Shown piece after piece: positions 19,413 to 28,475 of a DNA stretch of 64,000 nucleotides. The stretch is from Zeimonas sp032027205. Its GTDB lineage: Bacteria; Pseudomonadota; Gammaproteobacteria; Burkholderiales; Burkholderiaceae_E. Each line of letters opens with the position of its first letter. The stretch's first letter is position 1. The stretch spans positions 2,669,418 to 2,733,417 of the forward strand of contig JAVSMN010000001.1 of NCBI GenBank assembly GCA_032027205.1, given 5' to 3'. The notes beneath the pieces are model-generated. The model did not search any database. It saw only the letters and a list, made by a program, of their open reading frames with translations, and was not told the DNA's origin. The position numbers were made by a program, and so were the translations under genes.

Positions 19413-19432
19413 GTTCCGGGCGAGCCGCGCCT

Positions 19433-21190
19433 TTGGAAGAAGTCGAATCGATTCCTCACCTGCGCGAGACGCTGCTCTTTCTCGCGCTCGCCGGAATCCT
19501 CGTCCCGTTCCTGCAGCGGCTGCGCGTCGGTTCCATCCCCGGCTATCTCGCCGTCGGGATGGTGCTCGGACCCTTCGGGCTGGGCCGCCTCGCCACGCCG
19601 GCGACGAGCTTCGGGCGGCTGATGAGCTGGCTCGCCTTCCCGCAGTTGGAGGCGGTGTCGGTGCTGGCCGGCGTGGGCGTCGTCTTCCTGATGTTCATGA
19701 TCGGACTCGACCTGTCGGCGCGACGCCTGTGGTCGATGCGCAGCTGGGTATTCGGCGCCGGCGCCGCGCAGGTCGTCGTCACCGCCGCGCTGATCTACGC
19801 CGCCGCGGTCGCCTTCGGCGCCGAGCGTGGCGCGGCGCTCGTCGTCGGACTGGCGTTGTCGTTCTCGTCGACCGCGGTCGTGATGCAGCTGCTCGCTTCC
19901 CGGCACGAGCTGGCCACGCCGCTCGGGCAGGCGTCGTTCGCCGTGCTGCTGTTCCAGGACCTCGCCGTGGTGCCGGTGCTGATCCTCGTCTCGCTGCTGG
20001 CGCAACCCGGCGAGAGCCCGGTTCTCGTGGTGCTGTCGCTCGCGCTCGGCCGGGCGGCAGTCGCGATTGCCGTCATCTTCGTGCTCGGCCGCGTCGTGCT
20101 CGGGCCGCTGTTTCGCCAGTTCACCGCGAACCGCCAGGCCGATACCTTCATGGCGCTGACGCTGCTCGCTTCGCTGAGCATCGCCTCGCTCACCTGGCTG
20201 GCCGGCCTGTCGATGGCGCTGGGTGCGATGCTGGCCGGCCTGCTGCTCGCCGAAACCGAATACCGGCACCAGGTCGTCGTGATGATCGACCCGTTCCGCG
20301 GCCTGCTGATGGGCGTCTTCTTCCTGTCGGTGGGGATGTCGATCGACCCGCTGGCGATCGTCCGCGAGCCGTTGCGCCTGCTGCTGGCGGTGGCGGGGCT
20401 GTTCGTCGTGAAGACGCTGGTGACGGCGCTCGTGCTGCGCGCGGGCGGGCTGTCGACGAGCGGCGCGATCCATGGCGGGCTGCTGCTGGGGCAGGGCGGC
20501 GAGTTCGCGTTCGTCGTCTTCGGCGTCGCGGCGACGCTCGGCCTGCTCGACGCCGAGACGAGCCGCTTCCTGTTGCTCGTCGTCGGCGTGTCGATGTTCG
20601 TCGCGCCGGTGGCGGCCGCGCTCGGCCGCGCCATCGAGGCACGGGGTCGGTCGATGCAGCCCGGCGCCGACGCCGGGCGCGTTCCGGTACCGCCACAGGG
20701 AGGCGGCCACGTCGTGATCGCGGGTTTCGGCCGGGTCGGCCAATCGCTCGCGCGGCTGTTCGACGCGCTGGCGATCCCGTACGTGGCGGTCGATCCCGAT
20801 CCGAACGTCGTGTCGTCGTTCCACGCGAAGGGCTGGCCGGTGTACGTCGGCGATGCCAGCCGCGGCGACCTGCTGCGCCAGCTCGGCCTGGCGCAGGCGA
20901 GCGCCGTGGTGCTGACGATGGACCACCCGGTGTCGGCCGTGCACGCCGTGCGCGCGATTCGCATCGACGCGCCGGACGTGCCGATCTTCGCCCGCGCGCG
21001 CGACGAGCGACACGCCGGAGCCTTGCACACGGCCGGCGCCGATGCCGTCATTCCCGAGACGCTCGAATCGGCGCTGCAACTCGGCGCGCTGGCGCTCGAA
21101 CGCACCGGCATGCCGGAGGCCGAGTTGCGCGCGGTGCTCGCGCGCGAGCGTGCCGAACGGATCGCGCCCTACGGCAACCAGGGCCTGTGA
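19433..21190 (+). CDS. Kef-type monovalent cation:proton antiporter (CPA2) with TrkA-N domain
   Basis: A 585-residue inner-membrane transporter. Residues about 10-410 form about twelve helices of the Na/H-exchanger fold with GYLAVGMVLGPFGLG, FMIGLDLS, SFSSTAVVMQLL and LLFQDLAVVP, all typical of KefB/KefC and YbaL. Residues about 425-545 are a TrkA-N Rossmann domain (VVIAGFGRVGQSLARLF) that senses nucleotide or glutathione adducts in relatives. It exports K+ or Na+ against protons. TTG start at 19433, 20 bp after the SDR gene. Convergent with pobA, 7 bp apart. Confidence 0.9.
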   Translation: MEEVESIPHLRETLLFLALAGILVPFLQRLRVGSIPGYLAVGMVLGPFGLGRLATPATSFGRLMSWLAFPQLEAVSVLAGVGVVFLMFMIGLDLSARRLWSMRSWVFGAGAAQVVVTAALIYAAAVAFGAERGAALVVGLALSFSSTAVVMQLLASRHELATPLGQASFAVLLFQDLAVVPVLILVSLLAQPGESPVLVVLSLALGRAAVAIAVIFVLGRVVLGPLFRQFTANRQADTFMALTLLASLSIASLTWLAGLSMALGAMLAGLLLAETEYRHQVVVMIDPFRGLLMGVFFLSVGMSIDPLAIVREPLRLLLAVAGLFVVKTLVTALVLRAGGLSTSGAIHGGLLLGQGGEFAFVVFGVAATLGLLDAETSRFLLLVVGVSMFVAPVAAALGRAIEARGRSMQPGADAGRVPVPPQGGGHVVIAGFGRVGQSLARLFDALAIPYVAVDPDPNVVSSFHAKGWPVYVGDASRGDLLRQLGLAQASAVVLTMDHPVSAVHAVRAIRIDAPDVPIFARARDERHAGALHTAGADAVIPETLESALQLGALALERTGMPEAELRAVLARERAERIAPYGNQGL

Positions 21191-21197
21191 ACAGGCC

Positions 21198-22376
21198 CTA
21201 GTCCTCGAACGGCAACCCGACGTAGTTCTCGGCGAGCGACGTCGACGCGGCGGTCGAGCCGGTGAGGTAGTAGAGCTCGGTTTCCTGGATCTTCTGGCCG
21301 AAGTCGCCGGTGTCGGGGAAGCGGTGCATCAGCGACGTCATCCACCACGAGAAGCGCACTGCTTTCCAGACGCGGCGCAGGCACTTGCCGGAATAGGCGT
21401 CGATTTCCTTCATCGAGCCGCTGCGATAGTGGTCGATCAGCGCGCGCGACAGATAGCGCACGTCGCTCGCCGCCAGGTTCAGCCCCTTCGCTCCGGTGGG
21501 CGGAACGATGTGTGCGGCATCGCCGGCCAGCAGCAGCCGGCCGAAACGCATCGGCTCGGCAACGAAGCTGCGCAGCGGCGCGATGCTCTTCTCGATCGAC
21601 GGACCGGTGATCATCGTGCGCGCGGCCTCGGCGTCGACGCGGCGCTTCAGTTCCTCCCAGAAACGCTCGTCGGACCAGTTCTCGACCTTCTCGTCGAGCG
21701 GCACCTGCAGGTAGTAGCGGCTGCGCGTGCGCGAACGCATGCTGCACAACGCGAAGCCGCGCGGGTGGTTCACGTAGATCAGCTCGTCGGAAACCGGCGG
21801 AACGTCGGCCAGGATGCCGAGCCAGCCGAAGGGAAACACGCGCTCGTATTCCTTCACCGCGCTGCGCGGGATCGTCTCGCGGCACACGCCGTGGAAGCCG
21901 TCGCAGCCGGCGATGAAGTCGCACTCGATTTCGTGCACCGCGCCGTCCTTGCGATAGCGCACGCGCGGACGATCGGTGTCGAAGTCGTGGATCGACACGT
22001 CGGCGGCTTCGTAGATCGTGCGGCCGCCTTCGGCGGCGCGCGCGTCCATCAGGTCGCGCGTGACCTCGGTCTGGCCGTAGACGGTGACGTGCTTGCCGCC
22101 GGTGAGATCGGCCAGCGCGATGCGGTGGCGCACGCCGTCGAAGCACAACTCGATGCCGCCGTGCACGAGGCCCTCGTCGTGCATGCGCTTGCCGACGCCC
22201 GCTTCGTCGAGCAGGTCGACCGCGCTTTGCTCGAGGACGCCGGCCCGGATGCGCCCGAGCACGTACTCGCCGCTGCGCCGCTCGAGGATGATCGAGTCGA
22301 TTCCGGCGCGGTACAGCAACTGGCCCAGCAGCAGACCCGCCGGGCCCGCGCCGATGATCGCGACCTGCACTCGCAT
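21198..22376 (-). CDS. pobA: 4-hydroxybenzoate 3-monooxygenase
   Basis: A 392-residue FAD enzyme that hydroxylates 4-hydroxybenzoate to protocatechuate with NADPH and oxygen. It has the FAD site VAIIGAGPAGLLLGQLL, the loop RIRAGVLEQ, the DG motif CDFIAGCDGFHG and the second flavin motif LLAGDAAHIVPPTGAKGLN; SRYYLQVP matches the substrate-pocket region. Length equals known PobA (about 394). ATG at 22376 is preceded by GGGGAGAG. The usual divergent PobR-type regulator is absent; a histidine phosphatase is divergent instead. Protocatechuate ring-cleavage genes are not in the window. Confidence 0.95.
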   Translation of the reverse strand: MRVQVAIIGAGPAGLLLGQLLYRAGIDSIILERRSGEYVLGRIRAGVLEQSAVDLLDEAGVGKRMHDEGLVHGGIELCFDGVRHRIALADLTGGKHVTVYGQTEVTRDLMDARAAEGGRTIYEAADVSIHDFDTDRPRVRYRKDGAVHEIECDFIAGCDGFHGVCRETIPRSAVKEYERVFPFGWLGILADVPPVSDELIYVNHPRGFALCSMRSRTRSRYYLQVPLDEKVENWSDERFWEELKRRVDAEAARTMITGPSIEKSIAPLRSFVAEPMRFGRLLLAGDAAHIVPPTGAKGLNLAASDVRYLSRALIDHYRSGSMKEIDAYSGKCLRRVWKAVRFSWWMTSLMHRFPDTGDFGQKIQETELYYLTGSTAASTSLAENYVGLPFED

Positions 22377-22523
22377 GATGCGTTCTCTCCCCTGGGTGGA
22401 TACGGCCGGCCGCGGCACGAGACGGTCGTCGGCGACGCGGACAAGCGCAATGGTAATGGTCGCCGATCCCTGCGGCGCGAACGGCGATAATGGCGACCCT
22501 TCCGTTGTCTTCCCTTGCTTCCG

Positions 22524-23195
22524 ATGTCGATCGTCTTCCTCGTGCGCCACGCGCAGGCGTCGTTCGGCGCCGAGAACTACGACGCGCTGTCCGAACTCGG
22601 CGTGCGCCAGTCGCGCTGGCTCGGCGAGTACTTCACTGCGCGCGGCGTGCGCTTCACGCGCGCGATGTCGGGCACGATGGTGCGCCAGCAGGAGACGGCG
22701 CGCGGCATCCTCGCCGCCATCGGCGAGGGCGCGCCGGCGCTCGCCCAGCACGAGGGGCTGAACGAGTACCCGGGCGAGGCGCTCTACGCGGCCCATACCG
22801 GACACGAGCCGCGCGCGCACCAGTTGTCGGATGCGCGCGATTACTGGCGCACTTTCCGGCTGGCGATGCACGCATGGTCGGAGGACCGCCTGGCCGACGT
22901 TCCGGAGAGCTGGCTCGACTTCGGCGCTCGCGTTCGCGTGGCGCTTGCCGACGCGGTGCGCGACACGGCGCGCGACGACGCGGTTCTGGTCGTCAGCTCG
23001 GGCGGGGCGATCGGGCGCACGCTCGCCGATCTGGTCGGCGCGCCGCCGAGCGCAGCGATCGAACTGAACCTGCAGTGCCGCAACACCGGCTTCACCGAGC
23101 TGATCGCCGGCCGTGACGCGCTGCGCCTGCTCAGCTTCAACAACGTGCCGCACCTCGACTGCGCCGAGCGGCGCTCGTCGATCACCTTCGCGTAG
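22524..23195 (+). CDS. Histidine phosphatase family protein (phosphoglycerate-mutase-like)
   Basis: A 223-residue cytosolic phosphohydrolase. The catalytic His is in VFLVRHAQASF (RHG-type motif with Ala for Gly), followed by RAMSGTMVRQQETARGI and the second catalytic His/Gly region VLVVSSGGAIGRTLADLV, in which the usual His is replaced by Ser-Gly. Substrate unknown. ATG at 22524 was preferred to a TTG nine bases upstream because MSIVFLVRHAQ matches the family start. A -10-like GATAAT is at 22486-22491. Confidence 0.85.
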   Translation: MSIVFLVRHAQASFGAENYDALSELGVRQSRWLGEYFTARGVRFTRAMSGTMVRQQETARGILAAIGEGAPALAQHEGLNEYPGEALYAAHTGHEPRAHQLSDARDYWRTFRLAMHAWSEDRLADVPESWLDFGARVRVALADAVRDTARDDAVLVVSSGGAIGRTLADLVGAPPSAAIELNLQCRNTGFTELIAGRDALRLLSFNNVPHLDCAERRSSITFA

Positions 23196-23271
23196 GCCCC
23201 GGGCGGCCCTTCGCGCCGCGCGCTGCTGCGTCGCCCGTTCCGCGAGGCTCGGCGCCTGCCTTCGCGCCTGC

Positions 23272-23559
23272 TCAGCTCTTGGGCGCGCCGGTGCCCTTGC
23301 CGTTTGCCGGCGGCGGCGCGCCGACCGCATCCTTCGTGCACTTGCGCACGAAGCTGGTCTGCGCGGCGCCGCTGAGCTTGCGGTCCTTCGCCTGCAGCTG
23401 GCACGCCGAATTCGCGTCGGTCTCGCACTTCTTCAGGAAGCTCGTCTTGGCGGCGCCCGAGAGTTTCTTCTCGTTCGCACGATCGGTGCAGCTCGGATCG
23501 GCGGCCAGGGCGGACACGGCGAACAGCGAAAGCGCAGCGGCGACGATCGTCTTGTGCAT
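23272..23559 (-). CDS. PsiF-repeat periplasmic protein
   Basis: A 95-residue exported protein. Signal peptide MHKTIVAAALSLFAVSALA, then two PsiF-type repeats: CTDRANEKKLSGAAKTSFLK and CQLQAKDRKLSGAAQTSFVR, each with a pair of cysteines, then a Pro/Gly-rich tail. In Escherichia coli PsiF is phosphate-starvation inducible, but its function is unknown. ATG at 23559 sits after GGAGC; the longer frame upstream would disrupt the signal peptide. It lies 75 bp after the sensor kinase gene on the same strand, so read-through is possible. Confidence 0.9.
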   Translation of the reverse strand: MHKTIVAAALSLFAVSALAADPSCTDRANEKKLSGAAKTSFLKKCETDANSACQLQAKDRKLSGAAQTSFVRKCTKDAVGAPPPANGKGTGAPKS

Positions 23560-23634
23560 GGCGGGCTCCGAAATCGGAAGGTGCGCGGCGACTCCGCGCG
23601 CGGCCAATATACGACGGCGCGGCGCGCGGCGTCC

Positions 23635-25125
23635 CTACCGGTCGCGCACGCGCGGCGCAGCCGGTTCGTCGCCGAGCGGCAGCGCGCCGGCTACGCACAG
23701 CCCGCCGAGCCGCTCCGAGCGCCGATAGTCGATCGTTCCCCGGTACTGCGCGACGATGTCGCCGACGATGGTCAGGCCCAGTCCGTGCCCGGGCTTGCGC
23801 TCGTCGGTGCGCAGCGTGCCCTGGCCGAGGCGATCGAGCAGCGCGTCGTCGACACCCGGGCCATCGTCGTCGATCTGGAATTGCAGCTCGTCGTCGCGCT
23901 CGGCCAGCTCGACGCGCACTCTCGTTCGTGCCCATTTGCACGCGTTGTCGAGAAGGTTGCCGAAGAGCTCGAGCATGTCCTCGCGGTCGAGCGCCAAGCG
24001 CGTCGCCGGCGCCACGACGTCGATGCGCAATTCGCGTCCGGCGTGCAGCCGCCCGAGGGCCTCGGCGAGCGCCTGCAGTTGCTCGCGCGCGTCGAAGCCG
24101 GCCGAGCGAACACCGCTGCCGGCGAGTCGCGCGCGCCGCATTTCGCGCTCGATCGTCGCGCGCATCGATTCGACCTGATTGCGGATTTCCGCGGCCGCCG
24201 TGGCGTCGCCAGCCGAGTCGCGTTCGTCGGCGATCTGCGCCAGCATTGCGAGCGGAGTCTTCAGCGCATGCGACAGGTTGCCGGCGGCATGACGCACGCG
24301 CGACAGCCGTTGCGCCTGGTGATGCGCCAGGCGGTCGACCGCTTCGAGCATCGGGCGCACCTCGTCGGGGGCGCCGCCGGGTACCGAAGCGCTCTCGCCG
24401 CGCTCGAGGCGGCGGCAGGCATCGACCGCGCGCTCGAGCGGCGCCAGTCCGCGAACGACGATCGTGCGCTGCAGCCAGGCGAGCGCGAGCAGCGCCGCCA
24501 GCACCGACAACAGCAGCACGCGGCGGAAACGCGCGATCGACGCGTCCAGTCCGGAGATGTCCTCGGCGACCGTGATCGTCCATTCGGCGTCGGCGCCGGT
24601 GAAGCGACGCGTGTAGGCGAGAAGCGTCTGGCCGGCTGGGCCCGGACGGCGGACGGTGCGTTCTGCCGCGTCCGCGAGCGGCAGAACGGCGAGTTCTTCG
24701 TCCCACAGGGAGCGCGAGAGGAAGGTTTCGTCGGCCGCGGCTGCGCCGCCGCGCGCGACGCGCTTCACGACGAAGTAGTGGCCGGACAGCGGCAGCGCGT
24801 ACTCGCCGCCGAGCGCTTCGCCTGCGGTCGCCGAGAGGCCTGCTGTCGCCGAGGCGCCCGTCGCCGAAGCGCCCGTCGCCGAAGCGCCCGTCGCCGAAGC
24901 GCCCGTCGCCGAAGCGCCCGTCGCCGAAGCGCCTGCCGCCGTCGACGCGCCCGCTGCTTCGTCGAATTGCACGTACAGCCTCTCGGCGTCGTGCTCGAGG
25001 CGCGACGCGACGTAACGCTCGACGAGCTCGCGCGGGAAGTGCTGCAGGCCGATGGCGAGCAGCGCCGCCACCGCGGCCAATACCAGCGTGAGCGCCAGCG
25101 TCAGCCGGTTGCGCAGCGAGTTCAT
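23635..25125 (-). CDS. Two-component sensor histidine kinase (PhoQ/QseC-like topology) with repeat-containing sensor
   Basis: A 496-residue membrane kinase. First helix about residues 7-28, periplasmic sensor about 29-205, second helix about 206-224, HAMP-like linker, phospho-acceptor His290 in GNLSHALKTPLAML, N box ELFGNLLDNACKWA, then DDDGPGVDD and HGLGLTIV of the ATPase. The sensor contains a Gly-Ala-Ser-Ala-Thr repeat tract (about residues 64-95) encoded by a 15-bp minisatellite. ATG at 25125 overlaps the stop of the regulator gene by 4 bp. Co-transcribed with PepSY and response-regulator genes. Confidence 0.92.
   Translation of the reverse strand: MNSLRNRLTLALTLVLAAVAALLAIGLQHFPRELVERYVASRLEHDAERLYVQFDEAAGASTAAGASATGASATGASATGASATGASATGASATAGLSATAGEALGGEYALPLSGHYFVVKRVARGGAAAADETFLSRSLWDEELAVLPLADAAERTVRRPGPAGQTLLAYTRRFTGADAEWTITVAEDISGLDASIARFRRVLLLSVLAALLALAWLQRTIVVRGLAPLERAVDACRRLERGESASVPGGAPDEVRPMLEAVDRLAHHQAQRLSRVRHAAGNLSHALKTPLAMLAQIADERDSAGDATAAAEIRNQVESMRATIEREMRRARLAGSGVRSAGFDAREQLQALAEALGRLHAGRELRIDVVAPATRLALDREDMLELFGNLLDNACKWARTRVRVELAERDDELQFQIDDDGPGVDDALLDRLGQGTLRTDERKPGHGLGLTIVGDIVAQYRGTIDYRRSERLGGLCVAGALPLGDEPAAPRVRDR
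24854..24928. repeat. 15-bp minisatellite, five identical units, inside the kinase sensor domain
   Basis: Five perfect head-to-tail copies of GCGCCCGTCGCCGAA, flanked by degenerate copies on both sides (about 24839-24853 and 24929-24943). As the unit is a multiple of three, gain or loss of copies changes the number of GASAT pentapeptides in the periplasmic domain without breaking the frame. Confidence 0.95.
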
Positions 25126-25787
25126 TCGGGCGCGCGGAACACGTATCCCTGTCCCCGTCGCGTCTCGATGCATTCGGCGCCGAGCAGCGCGCGCAACCGT
25201 CGCACGTAGACCTCGATCACGTTGCTGTCACGCTCGGCGTCGTATTCATAGACGTGCTCGGCCAGGCGCGTCTTGGACAGCACCTGCTCAGGATGGCGCA
25301 TGAAGTAGCGCAACAGGCGGAACTCGGTGCCGGTGAGCGCCTGTTCCTGTCCGTCGTCGTGCACCAGGCACTGCCGCGCCTCGTCCAGCTGCCATGGGCC
25401 GGCACGCAGGGCGACGTCGGCCGCCGGCGCGGCGCGGCGCAGCAACGCGTGGATGCGCGCGACCAGTTCCTCGGTGTGGAAGGGCTTGCCGAGGTAGTCG
25501 TCGGCGCCGGCACGGAGTCCCTCGACGCGATCGCTCCACCCGTCGCGCGCGGTCAGGATCAGCACCGGCACGCGGTTGCCGGCGGCGCGCCAGTCGGCCA
25601 GCAGCTCGAGCCCCGTGCGACCCGGCAGCCCCAGATCGAGGACGATCGCGTCGTAGGGCTCGGTGGCGCCGAGGTGGCCGGCATCGACGCCGTCGTGCGC
25701 GAGGTCGACCGCGTAGCCTTCGCGCGCGAGCCGCTCGCGCAGGCGTGCGGCGAGCGGCTCGTCGTCTTCGGCGATCAGCAGGCGCAC
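25122..25787 (-). CDS. OmpR/PhoP-type response regulator
   Basis: A 221-residue DNA-binding regulator. The receiver domain has acidic residues in IAEDDEPL, phospho-acceptor Asp in IVLDLGLPG, Thr in LILTARD and Lys in LGKPFHTEEL. The winged-helix effector has LTGTEFRLLRYFMRHPEQVLS and SNVIEVYVRRLRALLG ending RRGQGYVFR. GTG at 25787 begins one base after the stop of the PepSY gene; its end overlaps the kinase start (ATGA). It probably controls its own operon and envelope genes. Confidence 0.95.
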   Translation of the reverse strand: MRLLIAEDDEPLAARLRERLAREGYAVDLAHDGVDAGHLGATEPYDAIVLDLGLPGRTGLELLADWRAAGNRVPVLILTARDGWSDRVEGLRAGADDYLGKPFHTEELVARIHALLRRAAPAADVALRAGPWQLDEARQCLVHDDGQEQALTGTEFRLLRYFMRHPEQVLSKTRLAEHVYEYDAERDSNVIEVYVRRLRALLGAECIETRRGQGYVFRAPE

Positions 25788-25788
25788 G

Positions 25789-26115
25789 TCATTTCCGCGA
25801 GCGCTTCAGTACCTCGCCGCTGGCGGCATCGAGCTCGAGCTTGTGGATCGCGTCGGCGTCGTCGATCAGCTTGACTTCGTAGACGAGGCGGCCGTCTTCG
25901 CGCTCGAGCTCGATTTCGACGACCTGGCCGGGCTGTGCCGTGCGGACGCGTGAGAGGATGTCTTCCATCGGCAGGATCTTGCCCGCTTCGCGCAACTCGC
26001 GCACTTCCGAGCGCTTCACGCGGGCGTCGGCGTTGGCCAGTTCGGGTCCGAGGACCGCTGCAGTGGCGATCGATGCGGCAGCCAGCGCAAGAACGAATTT
26101 TCCGGTTCTCGACAT
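25789..26115 (-). CDS. PepSY-domain periplasmic protein
   Basis: A 108-residue exported protein: signal peptide about residues 1-25 (SRTGKFVLALAAASIATAAV), then a single PepSY domain with LPMEDILSRVRTAQPGQVVE, DGRLVYEVKLIDDADAIHKL and DAASGEVLKRSRK. PepSY proteins are thought to inhibit proteases or modulate sensors in the envelope, and are often encoded with PhoPQ-like pairs. ATG at 26115 follows AGGAGAAA. First gene of the operon with the regulator and kinase, and divergent from the phosphoribosyltransferase gene; possibly a feedback output or input for the kinase. Confidence 0.92.
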   Translation of the reverse strand: MSRTGKFVLALAAASIATAAVLGPELANADARVKRSEVRELREAGKILPMEDILSRVRTAQPGQVVEIELEREDGRLVYEVKLIDDADAIHKLELDAASGEVLKRSRK

Positions 26116-26214
26116 GTGTTTTCTCCTGTATGACGATTGCGGGCAGTATCGGCGAACCGGGCTGAAGCGAAACTGAATTCCGGGCGACGATCCGTTCACA
26201 GGAGGGCATCCGAA

Positions 26215-26838
26215 ATGTTTCGCGACCGCAACGACGCAGCCGACCGGCTCGCCAAGGCGCTCGAGTCGTTCCAGGGCAGGTCACCGCTGGTGTTGGCGAT
26301 TCCCCGCGGCGCGGTGCCGATGGGCCGGCGCATCGCCGACGCGCTCGGCGGCGATCTCGACGTCGTGCTCGTGCGCAAGATCGGCGCACCCTACCAGCCC
26401 GAACTCGCGCTCGGCGCGATCGACGAGGACGGCGACATGCACTGGGCCTCGCCCGAGGCGGCGCAGGGCGTCGACCCGATGTGGCTCGAGCACGAGAAGC
26501 ACACGCAGCTCGCGCTGCTGCGCCAGCGCCGCGATCGCTACCGCGCGGGCAAGCCGGCGATCGATCCGGCGGGTCGCGTCGTCATCGTGGTCGACGACGG
26601 GCTGGCCACCGGTTCGACGATGATCGCCGCGCTGCATGCCACGCGCGCGCGCTCCCCGTCGTTGCTGATCTGCGCGGTGCCGGTGGCCGCGCCCGACAGC
26701 CTCGAGCGAGTGAGCCCGCATGCGGACGAGGTCGTCTGCCTGGAGGCGCCCGAACATTTCCGCGCGGTGTCGCTGCATTACGGGCATTTCGAGCAGGTCG
26801 ACGATGCCGACGTCGAGCGGCTGCTGGCGGAGCGCTGA
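26215..26838 (+). CDS. Phosphoribosyltransferase-domain protein
   Basis: A 207-residue type I PRTase-fold protein. The PRPP loop is VVIVVDDGLATGSTMIAAL; other motifs are LAIPRGAVPMGRRIADALG and VRKIGAPYQPELALGAI near the N-terminus. This subclass (erythromycin-esterase/dienelactone-hydrolase-associated PRTases) is of unknown substrate. ATG at 26215 follows AGGAGG at 26200-26205; an earlier in-frame ATG at 26137 lies in the promoter region. Three bases separate its stop from the acyl-CoA ligase start, so they form an operon. Confidence 0.87.
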   Translation: MFRDRNDAADRLAKALESFQGRSPLVLAIPRGAVPMGRRIADALGGDLDVVLVRKIGAPYQPELALGAIDEDGDMHWASPEAAQGVDPMWLEHEKHTQLALLRQRRDRYRAGKPAIDPAGRVVIVVDDGLATGSTMIAALHATRARSPSLLICAVPVAAPDSLERVSPHADEVVCLEAPEHFRAVSLHYGHFEQVDDADVERLLAER

Positions 26839-26841
26839 ATC

Positions 26842-28470
26842 ATGACGACGATCGAACGAGAGCAGCCGCTGCACGAAATGCTGCGCGGGCACGCGCGTCG
26901 GCGGCCGGAACATCCGGCCTGCATCTGGTACGGCGCTTCGCTCAGCTACGGCGAGCTCGATCGCGCGAGCGACGCGTTCGCCGCGCGCCTCGCGCAACTC
27001 GGCATCGGACGCGGCGATCCGGTGGCGCTTTATCTGCAGAACTGCCCGCAATACCTGATCGCGCATTACGCGATCCAGAAGGCGGGCGCCGTCGTCTGCC
27101 CGTGTGGGCCGCTCAGTCGCGAGCACGAGTTGCAGTACCAGCTCGACGACCTGAAGGCGCGCGTGCTCGTCGCCGCGGCGCCGCTGCTCGACGTCGTTGC
27201 GAAGGTGCGCGCGCGCACGGCGCTCGAGCACGTGTTCGTGGTGCACTACGACGACCTGTTGCCGCAGGCGCCGTCCATCGAGGTTCCCGAGGAGTTGCGC
27301 GTGATGCGCCGGCTGCGAAGCGAAGGCGCGGCGCCGATCGCAGACGCCGGCGAGGTCGAGGACTTTCTCGCCGCCACGCGCAGCGGCGCCGTTGCGCCGC
27401 AGGTCGACGTCGGCCTCGACGACCTCGCATTGATCACCTACACGTCGGGCACCACCGGCCTGCCGAAGGGCGCGATGCTCACGCACGGCAACGCGCGCTA
27501 CAAGACCGCCGTGTCGTGCGACGGCTATCGCGTCTCCGCGGACGACGTGCTGCTCGCGGTTGCTCCGCTCTATCACATCGCGGGCATGCTCACCGGCGTG
27601 GACATCCCGGTGTACGCGGGCGCAACGGCAGTGCTGCTGTATCGCTTCGATGCGCGCACCGTGATGGAGGCGATCGAGACGCATCGCGTCAGCTGGTGGT
27701 ACAGCATCGCGCCGATGAACGTCGCCGCCATGCAACTGGACGACGCGCAGCAGTTCGACCTGTCGAGCCTGCGCCTGAACCCGGTGACCAGCTTCGGCAT
27801 CACGTTCACCGATACGATCGCGCGGCGCTGGCGCTCGTATGCGCCGAACTGCGTGTCCTTCGAGGCGGCGTACGGACTGTCCGAGACGCACACGATGGAC
27901 ACATACATGCCGGCGGACGCGATCCACTGGGGCACGCACGGCAAGCCGGTGCCGGGCAACGAGGTTCGCATCGCCGATCCGGCCACCGGCAAGCCGCGGA
28001 GCACCGGCGAGTCGGGCGAGATCCTGATCCGCGGCCCCGGCGTCTTTCGTGGCTATTGGAGCCGGCCCGACGCTACCGCGCACGCGCTGCGCGACGGCTG
28101 GCTGCACACTGGCGACATCGGTCATCTCGACGACGACGGCTACCTCACCTTCGAGGGGCGCTTCAAGGAGATGATCAAGGTCTCCGGCTACAGCGTTTTC
28201 CCCGAGGAAGTCGAATCGATCCTCGCGCGGCACCCTGCGGTCGCGCAGGCGGGCGTCATCGGCATGCCCGATCCGGAAAAGGGCGAGATCCCGAAGGCCT
28301 TCGTCGTGCTGAAGGCAAGCGCAGCGGGCACCGTCAGCGAGGCCGACATCGTGCAGTGGGCGCGCGAGAACATGGCCCTGTACAAGGCGCCGCGCGAGGT
28401 CGTGTTCTGCGAATCGCTGCCCGCCACCGGCTCCGGGAAGATGCTGCGCCGGCTGCTGAAGGATCTCTGA
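26842..28470 (+). CDS. AMP-forming acyl-CoA ligase
   Basis: A 542-residue adenylate-forming enzyme, activating a carboxylic acid as acyl-AMP and then acyl-CoA. P-loop LITYTSGTTGLPKGAML, A5 region YGLSETHT, the A7/A8 hinge GWLHTGDIGHLDDDGYLTFEGR and the A10 lysine in PATGSGKMLRRLL are all present. Chain length of the substrate cannot be told. It lies 5 bp before a BCCP-carboxyltransferase fusion, so its product may be carboxylated by that protein. Confidence 0.9.
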   Translation: MTTIEREQPLHEMLRGHARRRPEHPACIWYGASLSYGELDRASDAFAARLAQLGIGRGDPVALYLQNCPQYLIAHYAIQKAGAVVCPCGPLSREHELQYQLDDLKARVLVAAAPLLDVVAKVRARTALEHVFVVHYDDLLPQAPSIEVPEELRVMRRLRSEGAAPIADAGEVEDFLAATRSGAVAPQVDVGLDDLALITYTSGTTGLPKGAMLTHGNARYKTAVSCDGYRVSADDVLLAVAPLYHIAGMLTGVDIPVYAGATAVLLYRFDARTVMEAIETHRVSWWYSIAPMNVAAMQLDDAQQFDLSSLRLNPVTSFGITFTDTIARRWRSYAPNCVSFEAAYGLSETHTMDTYMPADAIHWGTHGKPVPGNEVRIADPATGKPRSTGESGEILIRGPGVFRGYWSRPDATAHALRDGWLHTGDIGHLDDDGYLTFEGRFKEMIKVSGYSVFPEEVESILARHPAVAQAGVIGMPDPEKGEIPKAFVVLKASAAGTVSEADIVQWARENMALYKAPREVVFCESLPATGSGKMLRRLLKDL

Positions 28471-28475
28471 AGGCG

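Noticed and set aside
19358..21079. 573-codon antisense frame opposite the Kef antiporter
   Set aside because: Gln/Arg/His-rich shadow of the transmembrane coding strand.
24839..24943. Possible CRISPR-like array
   Set aside because: Units are 15 bp, contiguous without spacers and in frame inside a kinase gene.
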